Shown: positions 12,237 to 21,139 of the stretch, piece after piece | Numbering within the stretch: the stretch's first letter is position 1 | Layout of the letters: every line of letters begins with the position of its first letter | Source of the DNA: Escherichia ruysiae | GTDB taxonomy: Bacteria > Pseudomonadota > Gammaproteobacteria > Enterobacterales > Enterobacteriaceae | NCBI RefSeq assembly: GCF_031323975.1 | Contig: NZ_JAVIWS010000001.1 | Span: 62,001-126,000 of the forward strand | Direction: 5' to 3' | DNA: 64,000 nucleotides | Program-made: the position numbers and the translations under genes | The notes under the pieces: generated by a model | What the model was told of the DNA's origin: nothing | Databases searched by the model: none | What the model saw: the letters and a program-made list of their open reading frames with translations, nothing else

Positions 12237-12578
12237 ATGATGAAAAAAAGTATTCTGGCATTTGTATTGCTTACCAGTTCGGCAGCGGCGCTGGCGGCGC
12301 CACAAGTGATCACCGTTAGTCGTTTTGAAATGGGTAAAGACAAATGGGCATTTAATCGTGAAGAAGTGATGCTGACATGCCGACCGGGCAACGCGCTGTA
12401 TGTCATTAACCCCAGCACCCTGGTGCAGTACCCTTTGAACGATGTCGCGCAAAAAGAAGTTACCAGCGGAAAGACCAACGCCCAGCCTATTTCAGTGATC
12501 CAGATTGATGATCCTAACAAACCAGGTGAAAAAATGAGTCTGGCACCGTTTATTGAAAGAGCTGAGAAACTCTGTTAA
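12237..12578 (+). CDS. yebY: DUF2511 secreted protein YebY
   Basis: 113 residues. Signal peptide about 1-20 ([20 protein letters not shown], cut before APQV). The mature domain has two cysteines (MLTCRPG and C-terminal KLC), probably a disulfide. Function unknown; its place as third gene of the yobA-yebZ operon suggests a periplasmic role linked to copper. Either of two adjacent ATGs may be the start. A hairpin terminator follows. Confidence 0.92.
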   Translation: MMKKSILAFVLLTSSAAALAAPQVITVSRFEMGKDKWAFNREEVMLTCRPGNALYVINPSTLVQYPLNDVAQKEVTSGKTNAQPISVIQIDDPNKPGEKMSLAPFIERAEKLC

Positions 12579-12608
12579 TCATCTACAGTAAATGTTTGAT
12601 TTCAAATA

Positions 12609-12648
12609 AAAAACCGCCTCAGTTCTTTCACCAGAACGGGCGGTTTTT
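12609..12648 (+). terminator. Terminator of yobA-yebZ-yebY
   Basis: Stem AAACCGCC / GGCGGTTT with an inner GTTCT / AGAAC stem, then five T, 33 nt after the yebY stop. The A run on the 5' side could also serve transcripts coming from the other strand. Confidence 0.85.
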
Positions 12649-12705
12649 AACATTTAAGACGATGACAAGCACGCTTTTTATTGACCATTTTGCACGCAAA
12701 CTGGC

Positions 12706-12953
12706 AAACCTGGTGTCGTCATCTATTCTTAAAGGGCAAGGCAACTAAGCCTGCATTAATGCCAACTTTTAGCGCACGGCTCTCTCCCAAGAGCCATTTC
12801 CCTGGACCGAATACAGGAATCGTATTCGGTCTCTTTTTATCTATAAAGCCAGTTTGATGATTACATCACAGCTTTTACTGCACTGACTTTACCATCAACC
12901 ATAACACACACTCTACTGCTTCAGTCCAGGCTTTTTTAACATTTTTGTTAAGA
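12706..12953 (-). ncRNA. ryeA: RyeA (SraC) sRNA, antisense to SdsR
   Basis: In E. coli RyeA is a roughly 250-nt RNA that fully covers SdsR on the opposite strand and pairs with it. SdsR is plainly present here, and the DNA around it is conserved, so RyeA is expected. The ends are placed by analogy with the K-12 geometry; I did not find a convincing terminator or promoter to fix them. Confidence 0.5.
12736..12838 (+). ncRNA. sdsR: SdsR (RyeB) sigma-S-dependent small RNA
   Basis: GCAAGGC...CTGCATTAATGCCAACTTTTAG through the CGGCTCT...AGAGCCA hairpin to the terminator GACCGAATAC/GTATTCGGTC plus T5 is the roughly 104-nt SdsR. It represses ompD, tolC, mutS and other mRNAs through Hfq and accumulates in stationary phase. 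TATTCT about 6 nt upstream of the 5' end is a sigma-S-like -10. The 5' hairpin differs from K-12 by a few bases that keep pairing (GGC AACTAA GCC). Confidence 0.92.
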
Positions 12954-12986
12954 TAATGTGATCTTTCGCGCGGGAGTAAAGAATTG

Positions 12987-13643
12987 ATGAAACAGGCAAG
13001 ACACATCTATCAGAAGATTGATGGCAGTCCGTGGCGACATATCTGGCTGGTGGGGGATATTCATGGCTGCCTGGCGCAACTGCGTAAGAAATTGTGGCAC
13101 TGCCGGTTTGACCCGTGGCAAGACTTGCTGATCTCGGTTGGTGACGTTATCGATCGTGGCCCGGAGAGTTTGCGTTGCCTGCAATTACTGGAACAACGCT
13201 GGATCAGAGCGGTAAGAGGCAATCATGAGCAGATGGCGATGGATGCGCTGGATTCACAGCAGATGTCTTTGTGGTTTATGAATGGTGGCGACTGGTTTGC
13301 TGCACTGACCGAGCGCCAATGCGAGCAGGCGAGAATCGTGCTGGAAAAATGCTGGTCTTTGCCGTGGATAATTGAATTAAGCTGTAGTAGCGGATTGCAT
13401 GTCATCGCCCATGCGGATTACCCCAACGATATTTATGAGTGGCATAAGGAAGTCGATCTGCATCAGGTGTTGTGGAGTCGATCGCGATTGCGTGGGGGGC
13501 AAAAAGGGCAGGGAATTACAGGTGCCGATCATTTCTGGTTTGGGCATACGCCCTTACGGCATCGCGTGGATATCGGTAACTTGCATTATATTGATACCGG
13601 CGCCGTCTTCGGAGGTGAGTTGACTCTTGTGCAACTGCAATAA
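12987..13643 (+). CDS. pphA: Serine/threonine/tyrosine protein phosphatase 1
   Basis: PPP-family metallophosphatase (Mn-dependent), reported to signal protein misfolding through the CpxR pathway. 218 residues from the ATG chosen. The metal-binding motifs are complete: GDIHGC (about 24-29), GDVIDRGP, GNHEQ, then HAD and GHTPLRHRV. A TTG one codon upstream lies closer to the GGGAG ribosome site (8 versus 11 nt), so initiation could be there. The middle part (about residues 108-150) is markedly different from K-12 as remembered; catalytic motifs are unchanged. It abuts convergent yebW. Confidence 0.95.
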   Translation: MKQARHIYQKIDGSPWRHIWLVGDIHGCLAQLRKKLWHCRFDPWQDLLISVGDVIDRGPESLRCLQLLEQRWIRAVRGNHEQMAMDALDSQQMSLWFMNGGDWFAALTERQCEQARIVLEKCWSLPWIIELSCSSGLHVIAHADYPNDIYEWHKEVDLHQVLWSRSRLRGGQKGQGITGADHFWFGHTPLRHRVDIGNLHYIDTGAVFGGELTLVQLQ

Positions 13644-13835
13644 TTAAAAGTCACTGTACTCCTGTGCAGGTCGCCAGAAACCATCAATAAAATCCTCAAT
13701 CGGAAAACAGCCTCCGTGACGGATCCGTTGATCGTCCATTGAATAGAGGCACTGCTGTTCCGTATTGTAGATATCAACCACAATATCGTCACAGCCAGCG
13801 TCCAGATAGCAAACAAAAAGTACCAGCGCGAACAT
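13644..13835 (-). CDS. yebW: Uncharacterised small protein YebW
   Basis: 63 residues (MFALVLFVCYLDAGCDDIVV... to PAQEYSDF) with four cysteines and no clear signal sequence; the N-terminal ten residues are hydrophobic. Function unknown. Its stop codon directly abuts that of pphA on the other strand, so there is no terminator space between the two genes. Confidence 0.88.
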   Translation of the reverse strand: MFALVLFVCYLDAGCDDIVVDIYNTEQQCLYSMDDQRIRHGGCFPIEDFIDGFWRPAQEYSDF

Positions 13836-13940
13836 TTCATCCTCGAAGTGCGGTGCCGTACCGTTAAGTTTAGGGGAGATTTTACAACGGGGGAAATAAC
13901 CAGGATAAATAACCCGTCATGCCGACGGGTTCTTTTTGGA

Positions 13941-14177
13941 TCAGGCAAGACGCATAATCCAGGCATCAGACTTTTGATCGTAGCGGGTACGGTAAAGGAC
14001 AGAGTGTTCGCCGTTTAGCAGGGCTGGGATGCTGGTTTCGGCGTCCCAGGCATCAAGTTGCATACATAAATCCGGGTCAGATTTACAGGGGATGATTAAC
14101 GTTCGGTCACCAGGCGATTCGCCGGTTAACTCGCCGTCGTCGATTTCAAAAGCGCCTATGCGTACACTGGTTTTCAT
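13941..14177 (-). CDS. yebV: Uncharacterised small protein YebV
   Basis: 78 residues, soluble and acidic (MKTSVRIGAFEIDDGELTG... to SDAWIMRLA); function unknown, reported as heat or sigma-32 related in K-12. I use the ATG with GGAG 9-10 nt upstream, five codons inside the longest open frame. It is followed at about 13890-13935 by a CCCGTCATGCCGACGGG hairpin with a TTCTTTTT tail in the + direction. Confidence 0.9.
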   Translation of the reverse strand: MKTSVRIGAFEIDDGELTGESPGDRTLIIPCKSDPDLCMQLDAWDAETSIPALLNGEHSVLYRTRYDQKSDAWIMRLA

Positions 14178-14293
14178 CTTCGTGCTCTCCATTTAAGTGC
14201 CGATTGTGGTACGACCAGTTCGGTCGTACCATTTTTCAGCCTAGTCAAGGCAGTCAGATTCGCCAGTCAAAAAGTGCGCTTTTTTGTGTGCGG

Positions 14294-15733
14294 TCAGGCT
14301 TTACCGGTAAAAAGTTTCCCGTCGCGCACCAGCTCCCGTGGGTAACTGTTTTTCAGCCGTGAACCAATACGTTTGGCTAAACCGATTGGCTGATGTTGGA
14401 AGGTGACCAGCACATCATCCGTAGTTGGCGCGGTTTGTGGGTAGACGTCGCGCCCGCGATACCACTCTTCCGCTTCCTGTGGTGTCAGTTCAAACGCGTT
14501 AGCATGGGCGACTGAAGCAAGGGCAATGACAGCTTCATGCTGCCAGCGATAACCTTTGTTATGCGTTTCAGCAAGTTTAATCCCCAGACGGGAAAATCGG
14601 ACTTTACCTATCAACGCTTCAATGCCCACCGGGAATAACCAGATTTCTTTATCGCGCTGCCAGAGGCGCAGGTTTTCATCCCAGTTTAAGCCGACACTCG
14701 CAGCCGCCTGATGAATTTGTCCGGCTTCGCGATCTTTCACTACGGTAAACGGGAAATTGCCCACTTTATATTTCGGCGCAGGCAACGCGGGAATCGCCTG
14801 AGTTTTACGCAGACGAGCAACGAAAAAACCTTCGCAATCATAAATTTGTGGGAAGACGTGCAAAAAGCCTTCCTCGGTCAGCGCCTTGTCCGCGCCAGGG
14901 AATAGATCGCCCAGCGGTAAAAACTCTACTGCGTCGGGGTAAGTCTCTTTCAGCCACAGGCAAACGGCTTCGTTTTCTTCCCGGTTTAAGGTGCAGGTCG
15001 AGTAAACCAGCGTACCGCCAGGACGTAATGCATGAAAGGCACTGTCGATCAGTTCTCGCTGGGTGGCTGCGATCTCCTGATTGCTTTCTGGTGACCAGTT
15101 TTTCAGCGCATCGGGATCTTTACGCACCACGCCTTCGCCGGAGCAGGGGGCATCCAGCAAAATAGCATCGAACATTTCTGGCAATGCCGCACCAAACACG
15201 CGGCCATCAAAATGCGTGAGCGCAACATTACTGATGCCACAGCGGCTGATATTGGCGTGCAACACTTTAACCCGGCTGGCGGAAAACTCGTTGGCAAGGA
15301 TCGCCCCTTCGTTATTCATCCGTGCGGCAATTTGTGTCGTTTTGGAGCCCGGCGCAGCAGCGACATCCATCACCCGTTTTGGGGCGTTACCATCGGCAAA
15401 CAATGCAGCAACCGGTAACATTGAACTGGCTTCCTGAATATAAAACAAGCCACTCAAATGTTCAGCGGTACTGCCCAGCGGCAATGCGTCTTCATCGTCA
15501 CGTTCGATCCAGAAACCGTCTTCACACCACGGGATCGGCGTTAGCGTCCAGCCATAAGGAGCGGTTAATCGCCGGAAATCTGCAACGGAGATTTTCAGCG
15601 TATTAACGCGAATGCTACGGCGCAACGGGCGCTGACAGGCGGCGAGAAAATCATCAAAAGAGAGCGTCGAAGGCATTGCTTCACGCATTTGCGTCAGAAA
15701 GGCGTCCGGGAAATAAACGGTATGTTGGGCCAC
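14294..15733 (-). CDS. rsmF: 16S rRNA (cytosine-1407-C5)-methyltransferase
   Basis: Methylates C1407 of 16S rRNA with S-adenosylmethionine. 479 residues: a RsmB/NOP2-type catalytic domain (about 1-300) and a C-terminal RNA-binding region. SAM motif is [14 protein letters not shown]; the two catalytic cysteines are in APCSGEG and STCTLN. I follow the known GTG start (GTG-GCC-CAA-CAC); an ATG two codons upstream is the alternative, and neither has a strong ribosome site. It lies 79 nt downstream of letB with a strong hairpin in the gap. Confidence 0.95.
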   Translation of the reverse strand: MAQHTVYFPDAFLTQMREAMPSTLSFDDFLAACQRPLRRSIRVNTLKISVADFRRLTAPYGWTLTPIPWCEDGFWIERDDEDALPLGSTAEHLSGLFYIQEASSMLPVAALFADGNAPKRVMDVAAAPGSKTTQIAARMNNEGAILANEFSASRVKVLHANISRCGISNVALTHFDGRVFGAALPEMFDAILLDAPCSGEGVVRKDPDALKNWSPESNQEIAATQRELIDSAFHALRPGGTLVYSTCTLNREENEAVCLWLKETYPDAVEFLPLGDLFPGADKALTEEGFLHVFPQIYDCEGFFVARLRKTQAIPALPAPKYKVGNFPFTVVKDREAGQIHQAAASVGLNWDENLRLWQRDKEIWLFPVGIEALIGKVRFSRLGIKLAETHNKGYRWQHEAVIALASVAHANAFELTPQEAEEWYRGRDVYPQTAPTTDDVLVTFQHQPIGLAKRIGSRLKNSYPRELVRDGKLFTGKA

Positions 15734-15780
15734 GAGCATGTACCACTGGCAAAAAAACAGGCGCGCAGTTTAGCATAAAC

Positions 15781-15804
15781 GCTCCGGCGCAGGTACGCCG
15801 GAGC
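15781..15804. repeat. Hairpin between letB (yebT) and rsmF
   Basis: GCTCCGGCG and CGCCGGAGC are perfect 9-bp arms around a 6-nt loop, 9 nt after the letB stop and 48 nt before the rsmF start. There is no T tract on the - strand, so it may protect or process the operon mRNA rather than terminate it. Confidence 0.6.
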
Positions 15805-15812
15805 AGTGCGCA

Positions 15813-18446
15813 TTATTTGGGTAGCGCGGTTCCCCACTCACGCCACTCTTTCGGTTCGCTTTCCAGCAACAAGAAGTGTTTGCCTTCCTGGGCTTTCGGT
15901 GCCAGCGGAGTACCAGGCGGAGTGGCAAAGGCGATCCCGCCACGGATAAACTGGTTAAATGTACCGGTTTTCACTACGCCGCCCGTAAGACCAAAGTCCA
16001 GACTGTAGCCCGATGCCAACCAGAAGACGGAATTGTTCCGCACCAGGTGCTGGTAGCGTTTACTGATGCGCATCGCAATCATCACCCGATCCGATAGTGT
16101 ACCCAGCGTCATTCCAGTGACCGTACCCACTTCCAGACCACGGAATAGTACCGGTGTACCGATGCCTAACGATCCGGCTTCTGGCGCTTCAACAATAATG
16201 CTTAAGCCATCCAGGTAACGAGAGTCGGTAATGGTAGCCTCCTGTAATTCAAAGTCGCGGCGAGGATTTCCACGACCGGGTTCGACATTGATATACGGCT
16301 GGAGGATGGTATCAAGGTGCTCAACGCCGGCTGCCGAAATCTGCGGTGTGACCACCGAAAAGCGTGTACCACCGCGAGCGAAAGTCTGGACATATTCCGG
16401 ATAGAGCACCGCTTTTGCCTGTACTTCATTACGTGCGGTTATCAGATCCAGCGTCTGGATTTGCCCGATATCAATACCGAGGTAGCGAATTGGCATACCG
16501 ACCGCCAGTTTTCCGGCATCAAAAGCGTGGAGCGTAATCTGTCCGCCGACCGCACGAGCCGCCGTTTCTGATGCATAAAGAATACGCTTATCGCCTTTAC
16601 GCTGGCTGGCGCTGGCGCCGCTGAGGTTATCGAAGCTGATAGCACCCTTTAACGCCCGTGAAAGTGGCGAAGCCTGTACGGTCAGGCCGCTACCATTAAG
16701 CTGAACTTTCGCCCCGCCTTCTGCCCAGAACACGCTGTTGTTGGTCAGAAGGTTGCGATATTCCGGCTTAATATGCAGATCGATATCAAAGGCGTTAGCC
16801 CGTGGGCGCACGGTGATGACTTCGCCAACCTCAAACTTACGGTACAGCACTACCGATCCCGCCTGCACGTCTGGTAATGTTTCTGCACTCAAACTCACGG
16901 TCGTGGTGGGCAAATCGCTAAGGCTGTTTTCCAGGGCTTTTTCCAGATTGGCATACAGCGGATAGCTGGCTTTCATCTCGCCTTTATCGCCCGGCAGAAT
17001 ACGTATCCCTCCGTTGATCCATTCAGAGGCGCTGGCACCGAGAAACTCGACGCCGTCTAGTCCCACTTTTACGTCCACACGGCTGTTGACGACGAATTTG
17101 CTGTCGCCTTTTACCAGCTCGCGATGCTGTGGTTCAATGGCGATGGTAAAGGTGACGCCTTTGCTGGTGAGTTTACGTTCAATTACCTGACCGACCTGCA
17201 CACCATGCAGAATGAGTGGCTGACCGGCATCAATACCGTAACTTTCCGGCGCGGTCAGGGTCAGCGTCAGAACATCAGGTTCATGCAGCAGGGCTTTCTC
17301 GCCAGGCACAACGACAAACTCCTTGCGTGGCTCACCATCGCCCGGCACCAGTTCGAAGGTTTTGCCCGTGAGCAGGGCGCTGAGATTCGCATCGCTGAGG
17401 GATAATTTCGGGTTGCGTAATTCGATGCGGGTATTTTCCCGTAACAGCGTTACGACGCTGGGATCTACGGTCATTTCTCCGGTGACTTTGCCGCCTGGGT
17501 TTAAATCCAGTTTCGTCAGTTGTCCGACTTCCAGACCCTGATACATTAACGGTGTTGAGTCGGCGGTTAATCCGGCACCGCTCGGCAGTTCCAGTTTTAT
17601 GATTACCCCACGCTGGCTGTGGGCGAGATCTTCATACAAACCAAAGGTATCTTCCGCTTCGGCGGGTTTCGACTCTTCCGGCGAATCGAAGGCAATCGCA
17701 CCGTTAACCAGCGCAGCCAGACTTTCCAGTTTCACTTTCGCGCCACTGATACTGACATTGGCATCAACGCCAGAAACGTTCCAGAAGCGACTCCCTTTTT
17801 TCACCAGATCGGTAAAACGCCGCTCAATCAGGACATCAATCACCACGCCCTGGTTATTGGGATTGATCGCATAGTCGTAGACACGTCCCACCGGGATCTT
17901 GCGAAAATAGACCAGCGAACCACTATTCAGCGAACCAAGATCGGGAGCCTGTAGGTGGATCATTAGATCACCATTATCCAGCCGATATTTCGGTTGGGTA
18001 TCGAGGGCGACAAAGTGATCCTGCTCTTTGCCTTTGCCTGGCATCATGCCGATATAGTTACCCCCAACCAGTGCATCCAGTCCGGAAACACCTGCTAGAG
18101 AGGCTTTTGGCGTCACCAGCCAGAACTGCGTCTCTTCGCGCAGCGCATCTTTCATATCGGACTTGATGCTGACCCTGACTTCAATCTTACGAAGATCATC
18201 GCTCAGGCTGATATCCTGCACAGTTCCGACTTCAACGCCCTGATAACGAACAGGGGTGCGGCCCGGGACAATACCATCCGCCGACATAAAGTCGATGGTG
18301 ACGGTGTTCCCCCGATCCTGATAACTGTCCCAAATCAGCCAACCGGCAATCATTAGCGCGATGAACGGCAGCAGCCAGAAAGGTGAGATACGGCGTTTAG
18401 TTTTAATCTGCGCTTCAGTCGTCGAAGCGGGCGTTTCCTGACTCAT
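15813..18446 (-). CDS. letB: Lipophilic envelope-spanning tunnel protein B (MCE protein)
   Basis: Also yebT. 877 residues, one N-terminal membrane anchor (about 23-42, [17 protein letters not shown]) and seven repeated MCE domains in the periplasm, each with a V-R-Y-x-G-V-x-V-G-type core ([49 protein letters not shown] are visible). Hexamers stack into a tunnel that carries lipids between the two membranes. Start taken at MSQETPAS, inside the end of letA (32-nt overlap), indicating translational coupling. Confidence 0.96.
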   Translation of the reverse strand: MSQETPASTTEAQIKTKRRISPFWLLPFIALMIAGWLIWDSYQDRGNTVTIDFMSADGIVPGRTPVRYQGVEVGTVQDISLSDDLRKIEVRVSIKSDMKDALREETQFWLVTPKASLAGVSGLDALVGGNYIGMMPGKGKEQDHFVALDTQPKYRLDNGDLMIHLQAPDLGSLNSGSLVYFRKIPVGRVYDYAINPNNQGVVIDVLIERRFTDLVKKGSRFWNVSGVDANVSISGAKVKLESLAALVNGAIAFDSPEESKPAEAEDTFGLYEDLAHSQRGVIIKLELPSGAGLTADSTPLMYQGLEVGQLTKLDLNPGGKVTGEMTVDPSVVTLLRENTRIELRNPKLSLSDANLSALLTGKTFELVPGDGEPRKEFVVVPGEKALLHEPDVLTLTLTAPESYGIDAGQPLILHGVQVGQVIERKLTSKGVTFTIAIEPQHRELVKGDSKFVVNSRVDVKVGLDGVEFLGASASEWINGGIRILPGDKGEMKASYPLYANLEKALENSLSDLPTTTVSLSAETLPDVQAGSVVLYRKFEVGEVITVRPRANAFDIDLHIKPEYRNLLTNNSVFWAEGGAKVQLNGSGLTVQASPLSRALKGAISFDNLSGASASQRKGDKRILYASETAARAVGGQITLHAFDAGKLAVGMPIRYLGIDIGQIQTLDLITARNEVQAKAVLYPEYVQTFARGGTRFSVVTPQISAAGVEHLDTILQPYINVEPGRGNPRRDFELQEATITDSRYLDGLSIIVEAPEAGSLGIGTPVLFRGLEVGTVTGMTLGTLSDRVMIAMRISKRYQHLVRNNSVFWLASGYSLDFGLTGGVVKTGTFNQFIRGGIAFATPPGTPLAPKAQEGKHFLLLESEPKEWREWGTALPK

Positions 18447-19698
18447 GTGCATCCCAAAGTAAGCGGCTGTCCAGCCATTCCACTGCAAGAATAGTTAAAA
18501 TAACCGCTGCGCCGAAATAAAACGCAGCCGGTCCCATAGTAAAAGCGAGGATCTGATCGCGATTGATCAGCGACATAGTTAAAGAAATGACAAACAGATC
18601 GAGCATCGACCAGCGACCAATCCAGGTCACCATTCGCAGTAACAGTATTCGCGTGCGTAATCCTTGTTGGCATTTAAAATGAATGCTCAATAATAAAGTG
18701 AACATCACAATCACTTTGGTAAACGGCACCAGAATACTGGCGATAAACACAATTCCGGCGACCGCAATGTTGCTGTTTGCCAGCGACATGATGCCGGAAA
18801 GAATCGTATCTTCTTGTCGTCCACCGTTCAGATAAATGATCGAGATAGGCAACAGGTTAGCTGGTAACAACAAGACGACTGAAGCCAACAACGCCGCCCA
18901 ACATTTTTGAAGACTATGATGACGACGCAGGCGAAGCGGGATATGGCAGCGGGGGCAGCGACCGCGCGGATCAGGATAGCCGGTAAAGTGACACCCCAGG
19001 CAAACACGTAGTTTCGCGTCCCTGCGCGTGGCAGGGCGTTCAGGATAAAATCGCTCCCACAGCTGTTCAACATTAAGATGTGACAACGTCACCGTCGTTA
19101 AAATCACCAACGCTACAAAAGAGAATAAGCCGACACCCGCCTGGATATGGGCATAATCCTGTACCTTTATAGAAGCAACACCAATGCCGACCAGGTAGAT
19201 ATCCAGCATCACCCACTCTTTTAGTCGCTCAAGCATCAGCAGTACCGGGCGTAAGTTCATCCCCAGTCGGTTGCCAAACCACAAATAAGCAATAGATGTG
19301 ACGAGGATAAGTGGGGCACCAATAACGCAGAAAAAGACCATCGCCCCCGTTATCGCATCGCCCTGTTTGGTCATTTGCCAGATGCCTTGCATGACGTTGG
19401 CGTCAATACGAATACCTAACAGCCAGATATGCAACAGTGGTTCGCCCCAGGCAAACGGCATCAGCAATAGCATGGTGAACGCCATTGCCGCCAGGCGCGT
19501 TAGCGACCAGTCACGCCCGTCACGAATTTTGGCCTGACAGCGCGGACAATAGGCACTTTGATGAGAATTTATCTCGGGCAGGCTAAACAGCATGTCACAT
19601 TGCGGGCAACGTTGGTAATCACCACGCGGCAGTTCCTTGCCGATTGAGCTCACTGTTATCTTTTTTGTTGGCGTAATTTGCGGGGTGTTAAGTGCCAT
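18415..19698 (-). CDS. letA: LetB partner, PqiA-family inner-membrane protein
   Basis: Also yebS. 427 residues with two similar halves, each a CxxC...CxxC zinc-ribbon pair ([15 protein letters not shown] near 31-57 and CLGCHF/CPRCHI near 226-248) before four membrane segments, as in PqiA. It works with LetB in lipid transport. It overlaps letB by 32 nt and is the first gene of the operon letA-letB-rsmF, divergent from msrC. Confidence 0.95.
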   Translation of the reverse strand: MALNTPQITPTKKITVSSIGKELPRGDYQRCPQCDMLFSLPEINSHQSAYCPRCQAKIRDGRDWSLTRLAAMAFTMLLLMPFAWGEPLLHIWLLGIRIDANVMQGIWQMTKQGDAITGAMVFFCVIGAPLILVTSIAYLWFGNRLGMNLRPVLLMLERLKEWVMLDIYLVGIGVASIKVQDYAHIQAGVGLFSFVALVILTTVTLSHLNVEQLWERFYPERPATRRDAKLRVCLGCHFTGYPDPRGRCPRCHIPLRLRRHHSLQKCWAALLASVVLLLPANLLPISIIYLNGGRQEDTILSGIMSLANSNIAVAGIVFIASILVPFTKVIVMFTLLLSIHFKCQQGLRTRILLLRMVTWIGRWSMLDLFVISLTMSLINRDQILAFTMGPAAFYFGAAVILTILAVEWLDSRLLWDAHESGNARFDD

Positions 19699-19827
19699 GA
19701 CGTGCCAAATGTAATAAGAATTAACATTAATCTTAACCCATGATGGGAATGATCTTGAGCATTAACGCATTTAATGCTTATTTTAATAGGCTGGCAGTTC
19801 CAGGTAAGACAACCAAGTGATTATATA

Positions 19828-20325
19828 ATGAACAAAACAGAATTTTACGCGGATTTAAATCGCGACTTTAACGCGCTGATGGCGGGAGAGACCAGTTTTC
19901 TGGCAACGCTGGCAAACACCAGCGCGTTGTTATACGAACGTCTGGCAGACGTAAACTGGGCCGGTTTTTATTTGCTTGAGGACGATACGCTGGTGCTCGG
20001 ACCATTTCAGGGCAAAATTGCCTGTGTACGGATCCCCGTCGGGCGCGGCGTGTGCGGCACTGCGGTTGCCCGCAATCAAGTACAACGAATCGAGGATGTT
20101 CACGCTTTTGATGGGCATATTGCCTGTGATGCGGCGAGTAATTCTGAAATTGTCCTGCCGCTGGTGGTGAAAAATCAGATTATTGGTGTTCTCGACATCG
20201 ACAGTACCGTCTTCGGTCGCTTTACAGACGAGGACGAGCAAGGCTTACGTCAGCTTGTGGCACAGCTTGAAAAGGTGCTTGCAATGACGGATTACAAAAA
20301 ATTCTTTGCGAGCGTCGCAGGATAA
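19828..20325 (+). CDS. msrC: Free methionine-(R)-sulfoxide reductase
   Basis: Reduces free Met-R-sulfoxide to methionine in the cytosol. 165 residues, a single GAF domain. The three redox cysteines are visible in IACVRIP, RGVCGTA and HIACDAAS. The start is the ATG of MNKTEFYADL; the open frame upstream is not supported. The gene is followed by a perfect 20-bp palindrome and then proQ. Confidence 0.95.
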   Translation: MNKTEFYADLNRDFNALMAGETSFLATLANTSALLYERLADVNWAGFYLLEDDTLVLGPFQGKIACVRIPVGRGVCGTAVARNQVQRIEDVHAFDGHIACDAASNSEIVLPLVVKNQIIGVLDIDSTVFGRFTDEDEQGLRQLVAQLEKVLAMTDYKKFFASVAG

Positions 20326-20352
20326 TCAACGGATAACGTAGCATTTACTGAT

Positions 20353-20372
20353 GGCGTCATTATAATGACGCC
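20353..20372. promoter_or_regulatory. Perfect 20-bp palindrome containing TATAAT, upstream of proQ
   Basis: GGCGTCATTATAATGACGCC is its own reverse complement. Its centre holds TATAAT, a consensus -10 hexamer, 50 nt before proQ. It may be a terminator-like stem for msrC, a proQ promoter, or both. Confidence 0.45.
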
Positions 20373-20421
20373 TGTTCATGCCTGCGCTTGTTGGCTACGT
20401 CCGTTGTAATCAGGAAATTTC

Positions 20422-21120
20422 ATGGAAAATCAACCTAAGTTGAATAGCAGTAAAGAAGTAATCGCGTTTCTGGCCGAACGTTTTCCCCACTGTTTCAGTG
20501 CGGAAGGTGAAGCGCGTCCGCTGAAAATCGGTATTTTTCAGGATTTGGTCGATCGTGTTGCCGGGGAAATGAACCTGAGCAAAACGCAACTGCGATCCGC
20601 TTTACGTCTCTACACTTCGAGCTGGCGTTACCTTTACGGTGTTAAACCCGGCGCAACGCGTGTCGATCTTGACGGCAACCCATGCGGTGAGCTGGACGAG
20701 CAGCATGTAGAACATGCTCGCAAACAGCTTGAAGAAGCGAAAGCACGCGTTCAGGCTCAGCGCGCTGAACAGCAAGCGAAAAAACGCGAAGCTGCCGCAG
20801 CTGCTGGTGAGAAAGAAGATGCACCACGCCGCGAACGTAAACCACGTCCTGCCGCGCAACGCCGTAAAGAAGGCGCCGAGCGCAAACCTCGCGCGCAAAA
20901 ACCGGCTGAGAAAGCGCCAAAAACAGTAAAAGCACCTCGCGAAGAACAGCATACCCCGGTTTCTGACATTTCAGCTCTGACTGTCGGACAAGCCCTGAAG
21001 GTGAAAGCTGGTCAAAACGCGATGGATGCCACCGTATTAGAAATCACCAAAGACGGCGTCCGCGTCCAACTGAATTCGGGTATGTCTTTGATTGTGCGCG
21101 CAGAACACCTGGTGTTCTGA
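20422..21120 (+). CDS. proQ: RNA chaperone ProQ
   Basis: Global RNA-binding protein that binds structured sRNAs and mRNA 3' ends; first found as a factor for ProP transporter levels. 232 residues: FinO/ProQ domain about 1-120 ([38 protein letters not shown]), a Lys/Arg/Ala-rich flexible linker about 120-175, and a Tudor/KOW-like C-terminal domain (about 182-232, [32 protein letters not shown]). prc begins 19 nt downstream. Confidence 0.97.
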   Translation: MENQPKLNSSKEVIAFLAERFPHCFSAEGEARPLKIGIFQDLVDRVAGEMNLSKTQLRSALRLYTSSWRYLYGVKPGATRVDLDGNPCGELDEQHVEHARKQLEEAKARVQAQRAEQQAKKREAAAAAGEKEDAPRRERKPRPAAQRRKEGAERKPRAQKPAEKAPKTVKAPREEQHTPVSDISALTVGQALKVKAGQNAMDATVLEITKDGVRVQLNSGMSLIVRAEHLVF

Positions 21121-21139
21121 AACGGAGGCCGGGCCAGGC

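Noticed and set aside
20602..20969. Long antisense open frames inside proQ
   Set aside because: They mirror the low-complexity Lys/Ala/Arg linker of ProQ and have no ribosome site or family likeness.
21092..21139. In-frame extension of prc into the end of proQ
   Set aside because: It puts 16 charged residues before a clear signal peptide and overlaps proQ; the ATG at 21140 has GGAGG upstream.
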